Made by a program: the position numbers and the translations under genes
Source: Zea mays
Taxonomy: Eukaryota; Streptophyta; Magnoliopsida; Poales; Poaceae
Length of the DNA stretch: 64,000 bases
Reading direction: 5' to 3'
Assembly: GCF_902167145.1 (NCBI RefSeq)
Contig: NC_050098.1
Span: forward strand, 129,654,207-129,718,206
In this document: positions 1 to 10,350 of the stretch, piece by piece
Position numbering within the stretch: the stretch's first letter is position 1
Layout: every line of letters starts with the position of its first letter
Notes under the pieces: generated by a model
Database searches by the model: none
What the model was told of the DNA's origin: nothing
Seen by the model: only the letters and a program-made list of their open reading frames with translations

Positions 1-194
1 CTGTGAGGTCGTTCAGGATGAGCATGCATGCATTCTTAAATTAAACAAATGGATAATTGAGTAAAGACTTAAAAACAAAATGATGACCAACTAAGTATCC
101 CAATACCATTTTTATAGTTGGAGAGCAGTTGAGTCTTATTTTTCTTGTTCTTTTTATAATTCTTTTTCTTTTACTTACGCTTAACCGTACACAG

Positions 195-887
195 ATGGCT
201 TCCCACGGATCCTCAGATGACGGAAATGCACTGTCCCACACTGACGGGCTTGCACGAGAGGGCTTTCCCCGCATTTTGTGGGAGGTACTTCAGGGGGCCG
301 GATACACGACACATCCTCAGTACGTGGTGCAGCAGTTCGAGAAGCATCGAGTGCCCCGCTGTAGGGTGAGGATGACCCTGGAGCCTCATCCCCTACAGCC
401 AGGCTGGCGTTCACTGGACTCTGAGTCCTTTGGATACCGGGCTGAGGACACGATCGAGGCGATTGCTATGCACGGGTTGACCACTTTCTGCGGATTCCAT
501 CCCTTGGAGCTGTCTACCCACCCCATTGGCTTGTTCCCCGCGGAAAGGGAGGACGACCCAATGTGGAAGGATCGGGTGGAGCATGCCAAGGACATCTGGG
601 CTATCTACCCAGGCCAGACTGCGCACTTGACCGTACGATGCATGAATGCTCTGTACCGTCTGCAAGTGATGCGTGGTGAGGCGATGTCCCATCTGATGGC
701 ATTATTGGAGGCAACAAAGATCACCCTGGACAACAGAGAGGAGCTCGTGGTTGATTTGTCCACTGAGATGGTGGAAAAGGACTTGCAGGTGGAGCAGCTA
801 TCAAATGAGATCCAAGAGTTGGAGGAATTAGTGGGGACCAGGGAGAACACCATCGAGGTTCTCGAGGATCAGCTCATTAACACCTAG
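195..887 (+). CDS. ORF0, gag-upstream protein of element A
   Basis: Intact 230-codon reading frame upstream of gag. I start it at ATG 195, which directly follows a long pyrimidine tract and CACAG, rather than at the alternative codon at 129. The predicted protein has a globular first part (residues about 10-130) and a heptad-rich, charged coiled coil (about 165-228) ending close to the stop. There is no zinc knuckle, protease or transmembrane segment. A diverged relative occupies the same position in element B (28557-38543). An extra orf0 before gag is known in rice RIRE3/RIRE8 of the same lineage, and its function is unknown to me. An accessory RNA- or Gag-interacting role would be a guess. 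Confidence 0.72.
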   Translation: MASHGSSDDGNALSHTDGLAREGFPRILWEVLQGAGYTTHPQYVVQQFEKHRVPRCRVRMTLEPHPLQPGWRSLDSESFGYRAEDTIEAIAMHGLTTFCGFHPLELSTHPIGLFPAEREDDPMWKDRVEHAKDIWAIYPGQTAHLTVRCMNALYRLQVMRGEAMSHLMALLEATKITLDNREELVVDLSTEMVEKDLQVEQLSNEIQELEELVGTRENTIEVLEDQLINT

Positions 888-1363
888 CAGTAGCTTGCCG
901 AGGCTAATGAGCACCTGGATATGCATCACCAAGAATCCAGGACATGGAGGCCAACGAGGACGTCGACATTGAGGGAGGAGAGGAGCCTGCCTCCAGCGTG
1001 GACACTGTTGGCTCAGGGAGACCACCTTCCCCCGAGTCGAGTGTTGCCTCGTTCGCTCACTAGGTGTCAGGGATAGAGTTAGAAGTCGGTGATGGTAGGA
1101 ATCCTCACAGCTAGCTTAGCTTTTGCACCCTTGGGGTACTAGGCTAGATAGAGTTGAGTCTTTTTGGGACCCTTGATGTAATCGTGATAAACTCTTTCGG
1201 AAGCATGATTGATGGATGCTGTTAGTTAAATTTGGAAGGAAAGTTTATGCCTTTTGAAATTCATTTTGTTATGTCGGAATCTATCAATTCGCCTTTGACT
1301 CCTTCACCGCGATTAAACCTTGAACTTGGAGATATGGTATTAAGTATATATGTGATTTTTCAG
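888..1363 (+). other. ORF0-gag spacer with splice-acceptor-like end
   Basis: No coding signal that I trust. The first part (to about 1065) still shows coding-like sequence in line with ORF0, so ORF0 may once have been longer. The spacer ends in ATTTTTCAG at 1355-1363, immediately before the gag ATG at 1364. This resembles a plant 3' splice site. Confidence 0.5.
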
Positions 1364-2734
1364 ATGGCCGGGAGACAACGTCGTGGCCAGAATGAGCGCG
1401 TTCCTCCACCGCCGCCACCGCCTCCCACACTGCAGGAGCTAATGGATCAGCAGAATGAGATCTTGAGGCAGCTAGCTCAGCGTCAGCCACCACCTCAGCA
1501 CTATGGTGGTGGAGATCATCAGTGTCACCCCGCGGCAGCTACCTACCAGGAGTTCCTCAGTACCCAGCCTCCATTGTTCACCAGGGCAGAGGACCCACTT
1601 GATGCAGATGTATGGTTGAGGGTAGTGGAATCCAAATTCCCGCTACTCCATGGAGCTTGTTCAGAGGTCACTAAAGTCAGGTTCGCCACCCAGCAGCTTC
1701 ACGGACCCGCAAGGACTTGGTGGGACCATTTCCTTGCCATGCAGCCAGAGGACCGAGAGGTGGAATGGAGAGAGTTCAAGGCAGCTTTTAGGGGACACCA
1801 CATACCAGCCGGGATTATGGACCGAAAGCTCAACGAGTTTCTGGCACTCACTCAGGGCAACAGAACAGTGTTGCAGTATGCTCAGGATTTTAATGACTTG
1901 TGCCAGTATGCTGGGTATCATGCAGATACGGACGAGAAGAAGAGAGACAGGTTCAGGAGGGGGCTCAGCACTAAGCTCCGTGACCGTCTCAACACTGTTA
2001 GGGCCAACAGCTACAATGAGTTGGTCAACATGGCTATCTCCCAGGAGGACTGCATCATAGCTCGACAGGCAGAAAAGAAGAGGAAGACCCCTGTGGCAGG
2101 ACCCTCAGCTCAGCCACAGCGCTTCAGGATTGTGTCCGACACTCAGAACAGGGGCCCCCAGCAGCAGCAAGGGCAATGGGTGATCCGACCACAGCAGCAG
2201 CAGCAGCAGGCACCCAACCGCACCCAGTTTCCAGCTCAGAGGAACAATCAGCAGCAGCAGCACTATCGCCCGGCAAATGACAACAGGTGTTTCACATGCG
2301 GCAACACCGGACATTATGCCAAGAATTGCCCCAGGAACCAGCAGAGGCAGGGGCAGAATGTTAATCAGAATCAAGGCAAGAGGCAAAAGGTGCAAGTAAG
2401 GCAGGGCAGGCTGAACTTCACCACCATGGCTGATATTCCGGAGGGAGCACCCGTCATGACTGGTATCTTTACATTTTTGAATTATCCTGCTATTATCCTT
2501 TTTGATTCTGGTGCATCGCATAGTTTTATCGGTGCCAAATTTAGTGCCAAGTGCCAGTTGCCCTTTCACCACACCGATGGGGGCATTACCATTTCAACAC
2601 CAGGAGGCAGGGTTGCCACTTATCAAATCAACAGGCAAGTGCCTATAAAATTTGGTAGTCTTGTGATTAGAACCACCCTTCTTATCTTAGGATTGGATAG
2701 CGTGGATATTATATATTGGGAGCTGACTGGTTGA
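1364..2734 (+). pseudogene. gag: Gag and protease of element A
   Basis: Structural polyprotein and start of the protease. The start is ATG 1364 (MAGRQRR), which suits the family better than the in-frame upstream codon at 1232. Residues about 20-45 hold a proline run and a Gln-rich coil. A retrotransposon Gag domain spans about 75-205, with the conserved Trp pair in ARTWWDHF. A Gln-rich linker follows, then a CCHC zinc knuckle at residues 309-322 (CFTCGNTGHYAKNC). The aspartic protease motif DSG starts at residue 381. The frame is lost near 2716, where the expected protease sequence ILGADWL continues in another frame, so the fused gag-pol is broken. Confidence 0.88.
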
Positions 2735-5700
2735 CCAGGCATCAGGCAGTATTGGATATTGCAGCCAGGGCCATTGAAATTCATTCCCCTGCTTATGGCG
2801 AGACTGTTTTATATTTGCCCGACCAGGGATGCACCCGTTCTTGTGCCTTCGTTATGATAGAATCCCCAGTGGAAAAGATCCCAGTGGTCTGTGACTACCC
2901 GTATGTGTTTCCGGATGAATTGCCAGGGATGCCACCTGACTGAGACATTGAGTTCGCCATCGAATTGCAACTCGGGACTGCTCCTATCTCCAAGAGACCC
3001 TATAGGATGCCTCCCGTGGAACTGGCAGAACTGAAAAAGCAATTGCAAGAGTTGTTGGACAAGGGGTTTATTCGCCCAAGTACTTCACCATGGGGATGTC
3101 CTGCCTTGTTCGTGAAGAAAAAGGATGAGAGTTTGAGAATGTGTGTTGACTACCGCCCTCTCAATGCGGTGACTATCAAGAACAAATACCCACTGCCCCG
3201 CATTGATGTTCTGTTCGATCAGTTGGTAGGAGCCAAGGTATTCTCCAAGATAGATCTTCGCTCAGGTTACCATCAAATCAAGATCCGTGCCAGTGATTTC
3301 CCAAGACTGCTTTCTCAACCAGATATGGGCTTTATGAGTTTTTGGTAATGTCTTTTGGGTTGACAAATGCTCCGGCTTATTTTATGTACCTGATGAACTC
3401 AGTATTCATGCCAGAGTTGGACAAGTTCGTGGTCGTTTTCATTGATGATATTCTGGTCTATTCAAAGAATGAAGATGAACATACTGAGCATCTGCACATC
3501 GTGCTTCAGCGACTGCGCGATCATCGTCTTTATGCTAAGTTGTCTAAATGTGAATTCTGGCTGAAGGAAATTAAATTCTTGGGTCACACAATTTCTCAGG
3601 ATGGGATATCAGTTGATCCTGAGAAGGTGCAAGAGGTAATGGATTGGAAACCCCCGACTACAGTGAGGCAAATTTGGAGTTTTCTGGGATTGGCAGGGTG
3701 TTATCGACGATTTATTCCGGATTTCTCCAGAATTGCCAAACCAATGACTGAACTGTTAAAGAAAAGAGTCAAGTATGATTGGAGCCAAAAGTGCGAAGAT
3801 GCCTTTCATACTTTGAGGCAACATTTGACAACAGTCCCAGTGCTGGCTCAACCTGATAACACCAAGCCCTTTGAGGTTTATTGTGATGCTTCTGGTACGG
3901 GATTGGGATGTGTCTTGATGCAAGATAACAGAGTAATTGCTTATGCTTCCCGAGCACTCAGACCCCATGAGCAGAACTACCCTACACATGAACTGGAGTT
4001 GGCAGCTGTGGTTCATGCTCTTAAGATATGGAGACACTACTTGATGGGAGCTCACTGTAACATCTACACTGATCACAAGAGTCTCAAATACATCTTCGCT
4101 CAGGCAGATTTGAACATGAGGCAGAGAAGATGGTTAGAATTAATCAAAGACTATGATTTGGAAGTACATTACCACCCGGGCAAAGCCAATGTTTTAGTAG
4201 ATGCCTTGAGCAGAAAGGCCCAGTGCAATTGTATGAGCATGGATGCAAGAGTTACCACCCTATGCGATGAGTTGTGCAAGCTGAACCTGGAAGTCGTTTC
4301 TTTAGGTGACTTAAGTTATATCTCGGTAGAGCCCACATTGCAAGAGCAAATAGTCAGGGCACAGATTGAGGATAAGGGTGTTTAGGTTATCAAAAACATG
4401 ATCAAGCAGAATGCAGAAAAATACAAGTGTTTCCGTCAGGACAGCAAGGGAATTTTATGGTTTGGAGATCGATTGGTTGTTCCAAGGACCCTGAGCTCAG
4501 AAAGAAGATACTGGATGAAGCTCACCTTTCCAAGTTCTCCATGCACCCTGGTAGCAACAAAATGTATCATGATCTCAGATCTTTATATTGGTGGACCAGA
4601 ATGAAGAGGGAAATTGCCAAGTACATATCCGAGTGTGACACTTGCCAGAGGATAAAAGCTAGTCATTTGAAGGCAGCAGGCCCTTTGCAACCCCTTCCCA
4701 TACCATCTTGGAAATGGGAGGACATTTGCATGGACTTTATCATGGGATTGCCCAATACCACCAGGCACCATGATTCCATTTGGGTTATTGTGGACAGGTT
4801 GACCAAGACCGCTCACTTCTTGCCAGTACACACCACCCATAGGACAGAGAAGTATGCAGAGATCTACATCGACCAGATAGTTCGTTTGCATGGGATACCA
4901 AGGACTATAGTCTCAGACAGAGGAGCACCATTTGTGGCACGATTTGGGAACAATTGCAGGAATCACTTGGGACCCATGTCATACGAAGCTCAGCATACCA
5001 TCCCCAAACAGATGGCCAGACAGAAAGGGTAAACCAGATTTTGGAAGACATGTTGAGGGCATGTGTGCTACACTACGGAAAGGATTGGGACAAGTGTCTT
5101 TCCTTGGCAAAGTTTTCTTATAATAATAGCTACTAGTCCAGTCTAAAGATGGCACCTTTTGAAGCCTTGTATGGGAGAAGATGCAGAACCCCGCTGAATT
5201 GGTCTCAAGCAGGAGAGAGGGAATTTTTTGGGCCAGATTTGGTACTTGAAGCAGAGGCAAAGGTCAGAATCATCAAGAAGAACTTAGAAGCTGCTCAGGC
5301 CAGACAAAAGAGCTATCATGATAAAAGGCGGAAGCCTCTACAATTTGAAGTGGGAGACCATGTTTATCTTAAGGTGTCACCCACCAAGGGTGTCCAGAGA
5401 TTCGGGATCAAGGGCAAGTTAGCTCCTCGTTACATTGGACCCTACTAGATCAAGGAAGCTTGTGGACCCGTAGCCTATCAACTGAAGTTGCCACCCAGCA
5501 TGTCAGCTGTTCATGATGTGTTCCATGTATCTCAGCTGCGGAAATGTGTTCGCCTATCCACTGAAGTGCTACCTGAGCCAGACATTGAGATAGAGCCAGA
5601 CTTGTCCTATCAAGAGTACCCCGTCAAGGTTTTGGATCAGAAAGAAAGGTCAACGCGGGCGAGATCAATCCGAATGTATAAGGTTCAGTGGAGTCACCAT

Positions 5701-5772
5701 TCAGCAGAGGAAGCTACATGGGAGACTGAGGATTTTCTACACTCTCGTTTCCCCGACTTTCTACCCAAATGA
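2716..5772 (+). pseudogene. pol: Pol of element A (RT, RNase H, integrase, chromodomain), broken
   Basis: Remains of the pol polyprotein. The domain order is: end of protease (2716-2940); reverse transcriptase with [23 protein letters not shown] and the catalytic FIDDILVYS (about 2965-3900); RNase H with [12 protein letters not shown] and TDHKSLKY; integrase with its HHCC zinc finger (SECDTCQRI) and D,D,E core (CMDFIMGLP, VSDRGAPF, TDGQTERVN). A C-terminal chromodomain ends at 5772 (KVQWSHH to ETEDF). Lesions include TGA 2941-2943 in place of Trp, a frameshift near 3300-3345, TAG 4383-4385, frameshifts near 4500 and 4945, TAG 5134-5136 and TAG 5446-5448. Element B keeps CAG at the site matching the last one. 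Confidence 0.9.
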
Positions 5773-6036
5773 GTCGGTATGTAACCCCAAAACCCCACCC
5801 CCACCTGCCCTTTGAATACAATTATAAGAAAAACTTAGATAACAAGGATAGTCTAAGTTGTGGTTTTAACTTAAAAAGGACTTCCTTCTGAAGTTGCAAA
5901 GAGAATGACATTCGAAGAGCAGTTAACAAGAGAAACTTGAGTATAAGAAGGAGTAGCCCATCAACGCGCCTTCATGGCACCCCTCTAGAGGACTCTGTCT
6001 AAAATCTTGGGACGATATTCCTTTAAGGGGGAGGGC
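5773..6036 (+). other. 3' untranslated region and polypurine tract of element A
   Basis: Non-coding sequence from the pol stop to the 3' LTR. It ends in the purine-rich TTTAAGGGGGAGGGC at 6022-6036, which directly abuts the LTR start and is the expected primer for plus-strand DNA synthesis. Confidence 0.75.
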
Positions 6037-6883
6037 TGTAACACCTCAGGTGTTACCATGGCTAGAGCACATCTATGCACTGATGACTGTGATCACATGT
6101 GGTAGAAACTTGAGGAGAACATAAGAACCTTGGAGACCATGTGTTAATCAAGATTGTTAATGACCTAAGAGCATCACTCAAGCTTTTGTGCACTTACTAC
6201 CTTGGGCAAGAGGAGAGTAAACCCTAGACCTCTCTTGAGCCCTATCTCCCAAAACCATGGTTGAGAGGGGGAGAGAATAAGCAAATGTGCAAATCATGAG
6301 TTAATCTTTAACCAAACTTTAAGTAACTTTATAACCAGCAAATATGGGAAGGAAATGTTGCAAAAAGACCCCTTGAGAAACCCCAAATCCCTTCCTTAAG
6401 TAGAGAAAGAGCTAGAGCTCTCAAATTCTCTCTAAGTCAAAAACTACACCTAATCTAAAGATCAACCGTGTTCACCTTGAAGATGGCATCAAAACCACCT
6501 AAGTTATATACCAAAAATTTGGCATACCACCTAGGGCACCCACTGGAAAAAGTTGAGCCCGAGACCTTGAAGTTTGACATGCCTTGGCATTGTTTTTGTC
6601 GCGAGGTGGGCAGAGAGACATACCTGATTTGGCGTCCAAAGATCTCCCTACCTAGGGCATATCTGCCATGGCGACTCACGGATGAGAGACAACCCTAGGT
6701 GCCAGGAAAAGACTCGCACCGGATTTTTGCCAAGATTCACACGTTTGCGACTTGGGCGAGCTGTGGAACACGGGCAGAAGAAAAGCTCCACGTGTTCGAC
6801 GCGCTCTGTGCATGCCAGAGCACGCCCGCGCACGCCCCGCGTCGCGCCAAAGGCCAGCCGACGCCATGGCCCGCGCCCGCGCC

Positions 6884-6890
6884 TATAAAG
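6884..6890 (+). promoter_or_regulatory. TATA box in the element A LTR
   Basis: TATAAAG inside the GC-rich block, the best candidate for the LTR promoter. The sister solo LTR has TTTAAAG at the matching place (18450-18456, - strand), one base away. Confidence 0.55.
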
Positions 6891-7410
6891 CCCACTCAGG
6901 CATCGACCACACCCCTCCGCACGCGCTCAACCTCACCGGAGATCAAACTCACCGTCGTTTGCCCGTGCACGGCGTGTCCGCGGCCACCCGAGCCTCTGCC
7001 GCCGTAGACCAGCCAACCAAGTCCTTCCCAACCCCGTCCAGCCCTCGGAGAAGACTGAGCACACCTCGGTGAAGCTCCCCGAGCGAGGAATCGAAGTCTG
7101 CTTCACCGGAGAGGCCAGTCCACGGTCGCCGGAGTTCACAACCCTGCCGGAGTGCGTGGACAGGGTAATCCACTGAACCATTTTCCGATTCCTTGTGCAC
7201 ACAGTCTCTACGTCACCCCGTGGAGCTCACCGTGCCATTGGATTGATCTAGGTCGCCGTGATTTGGCCGGCACACCCGTCGCCGATGAGGACACCCGCCT
7301 GCGCACGTGGACCGAGCGATTCCGGCCATCCCCGCCGTCGAGCCGTACATCGTTGTGACCGCCAGAGCCTCCCCGAGCCAGCCCCGCCCCTCGCCGGACC
7401 TTTCTCGCCG

Positions 7411-7420
7411 CCGGTAAGCC
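7411..7420 (+). other. Candidate 5' splice site in the LTR leader
   Basis: CCG|GTAAGC, about 520 bases after the TATA box. The identical motif is kept in the sister solo LTR (17921-17930, - strand) at the same spacing. A transcript from the 5' LTR could use it as donor for the acceptor-like sites before ORF0 and gag. Confidence 0.35.
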
Positions 7421-10350
7421 GCGCCGCCCTTTTCTTTCCCGCGGGTACTGTTTACATTACGGGAAGGACCTCGGGGAAGAAGAAGGAAAGGTCAGGGGGC
7501 TTTTTGAACTGTCAGTGACTCAAATGAATAGTAACACGGGGGTATAACTGAGAGAGTTAGTTTGGAAATTACCCAGGGTCCTCGGTGTAAACTGCTTTTC
7601 TAGGAAACCTTTATTAAATCTGATTTTAAATTTGAACAGAACTTGAATAATTCATAACTTCTGTTTTATTTATCTAAATTTGGTCAAACCAATTTTGTCA
7701 GACTTTAAATAATGTAAACTGCTTAGGAAAAATATAAAACCCTTATGTACTAAAGAAAACTATAAGGTTCTGATTTAATTATTGTTTTGACCAAAAGCTA
7801 AATAATAGGGATAAAAATAGTTGCACTATTTGACTAGAGTTAGAAAAATTTGTAGAAATTTTTGTCCACCTACTAACTTGTTTAAAAATGCTAAACCTCT
7901 CTGTCCACCCCATTAAGTTAGTTTTTGCCAATTATTTTACAATATGCTTAAGGTTAAGAAAAATAGAAAAGGTGATTTAAATAATGAACCAGAGGGCACC
8001 CATATTTTTGTTAGGATACTTATTTAATGTAGTTCACTAGAAAAATCTATTATGCCCTGGTTTAGTATAAAATAAGTAGGATAACTTTTATTTTAATAAA
8101 ACAAGGAAAACTTAGAAAAACCCTACAAAAATAACCCCAAGGTGAAAATACCCCAACCCTTGGGGTAATTAATGTTTTGTTATTAAGAACTTAGAAAAAA
8201 TATGAAATCTGCTGTTTGACATTTTTCAAATAACAATGTAGTAGAAAGTGCCTTTTTGGCATTAAACTTTAGAAAATCATAACTAAATAATCATCTCTTA
8301 GCTTTCTGCGATCTTTGGCACAGAAGCTTATTATTACTGTTAGATGCCAACAAAAATAACCCTTAGGACAGAACCCACCCCTAATTAAGAGATGTAGTGC
8401 AAAGTGGCCCATTTTACACAACTTTTGTTATTTTTGTCTAAAGCATAGCCTTTTTATTTTAATCCTCAAATTCCTAGAACAGGCTATAATGACCCATGGC
8501 AACCCACTGTAATTTTTACAGAATTTTTGGAAAAAGTTAAACCACTGTTGTAGTCCAAACCTACACTAGGAACCATAAATAGAAAATAAAGAAAGGGAAA
8601 AATGAATAATAGGAATTAGTGTCATCCTAAAACCCTTTATAACTTGTCCACTGAAATATATAAAGGCAATACCAATTCACTATGCCTAGCCCTAACAAAA
8701 CCTAAACCTAGAGTGATAAGCAAAAACCACTAAAAGCCACGTATGACCCAGAAACCCTAAGTTACTCATTAACTTAGTTTTTCTTCTCTTAGCATAATGT
8801 TATTAAACCCTGCATAATCATGACATACATGCTCATTGCATTTCGATAGACTGTAACCTTGCTGACGGAGAGTACGTCCTCGTGCCGGAGCAAGGAGCTG
8901 CTCAGGAGGTAGCCCCGGATCCAGCACCCGAGCCTGCACCAGAGGATCTGCCTGCCACAGCCTTGGAAGGCAAGCCCCGGTTTATGCATAACCTATTATT
9001 GATTGTAGGATTGAATGTGCACTTAAGTGTAGGAGTTGTGTGAAACCCTAGTTGCATGATCTCAGGAATCCTGTTGAGATGAATACTAGTATGCTAGGTC
9101 GAGTAGCTGCTTATTTAATTAGGATCTCGGTAGAAGTCGAGTGATTTTTCTAGCACTCGCGCGAGGTCAGGAAATTGGTTGTATCCACTTTCTTCTCATA
9201 ATGATGCTGGTTGTGGACAACAATCCATGGGGATTGGTTGTCCACGGGATAAAAATTTGAATAAGGATTAAGGTGTGGTACCGTGAGTCAAGCGTTTGAA
9301 CGTACTAAACATATACCGAGAAATATGGTAAATCGGTAAGCCTAGTACCTGATTGAACCTGGCAGCAGATTGCCGTCCTCACGCGACCTGAGACGAGGTC
9401 TCCCATTCCGGTTATGGTGGGTACAAGTGCGGTCACTGCACGACGGCAGTCGGGGTCAGTGAGGCATTGTACGCCAAGGCGGTGAGCCCCTCTCTGCTGA
9501 CGGGGAATCGATGGGGACGGTTGATGTGTGTGGGGACGGAGTGCCCCTACATGTCGTGTGTTTAGGTTTACCTTGCAAGGATAAAAACTCGATTCGATTC
9601 GTCTGCTTCTCGCAGCTAATGAGACTGCTTGATCCATGCTGCTACATTGAGTAACAAGTGGAATTGTGATGAGTTGACTAAAGAGGTTGATTGCTAAAAA
9701 TGTTTGATACCATGTATGAGTAGATAGTACACTTTTAGCCTTAAGAGAGTCACACTTAAATTTGACAAAGTTAAAACTTGACTTAGAAACTCAGCTAGTG
9801 CTTTTGGCAACCAAACCCCACAGCCAAACAGCTGCATGTGTAGAGGTAGAGGAGTAGACTCCTCACACCGGGTAAGTCTAGCTGAGTATTAGTATACTCA
9901 GCCTTGCTTGTGGCATAATTTTACAGGTTCTCTGGAGGACATGGTTGCTGGAGTGACTTGGCCGTCCATCTTGCCACCGGGTTGGACTGTCGAGTGGGAC
10001 CCTACCTCGGCTGAGGAGGAGCATGAGGAGTGATGGGACAGGCTTCCCCATCTCTCTGTTTATTTACCGTTAGTTTTATTCCGCTGCACTTCGAACAATG
10101 ATGACTACTTTTTCAAAACTCCGATGGTGATGTAATAATTTAATACTCTCACATGCATGGTTTTATGCTTTATTGTATTTGCTCTGTGACTCACCATCGA
10201 GTGAGATTGTGGTACTTGATCCTGTCAGTGGCCTTGTTGGACTAGATCCGAGGGATTGACGAGTTATTCCCATTTAAGTGTGGTCTAGCCTCTAAGGCGC
10301 GACTTAGGCACTTAAGTTGGAATAGTTTGGGCAGTTCCGCCATAAGAGGT

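Larger units (their letters stand above)
1..10344 (+). mobile_element. Element A: Tekay-type Ty3/gypsy chromovirus, 3' part
   Basis: LTR retrotransposon of the Ty3/gypsy chromovirus group. The order is ORF0, gag-protease, RT-RNase H, integrase with a C-terminal chromodomain, polypurine tract, then a 4308 bp 3' LTR. The 5' LTR and primer binding site lie left of the window. Several frameshifts and stops make it non-coding for pol. The very long LTR fits the maize flip/Tekay group, but I cannot name the family from sequence alone. It sits inside the Grande-like element: its 3' LTR abuts that element's antisense gene at 10345, with AGAGG (10345-10349) as the expected right target duplication. 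Confidence 0.88.
6037..10344 (+). repeat. 3' LTR of element A (4308 bp)
   Basis: It begins TGTAACACCTC after the polypurine tract and ends CCGCCATA, where the sister solo LTR ends CCGCCACA; the final CA has become TA. Colinear with the solo LTR at 14973-19306 over its whole length, including a GC-rich block at about 6720-7480 and an AT-rich body at 7540-8780. A TATA box lies at 6884-6890. I see no conserved coding in it; open frames in the GC-rich block are composition effects. Confidence 0.9.

Noticed and set aside
6468..6698. 76-codon frame in the element A LTR, also open in the sister solo LTR (18642-18872, - strand)
   Set aside because: Comparing the two copies shows about nine amino-acid-changing and four silent differences, the neutral expectation. 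It is the same DNA in two LTR copies, not a conserved protein.
9305..9637. 110-codon antisense frame in the LTR, matched at 15681-16013
   Set aside because: Shared LTR sequence only; no start context, domain or conservation beyond the DNA itself.
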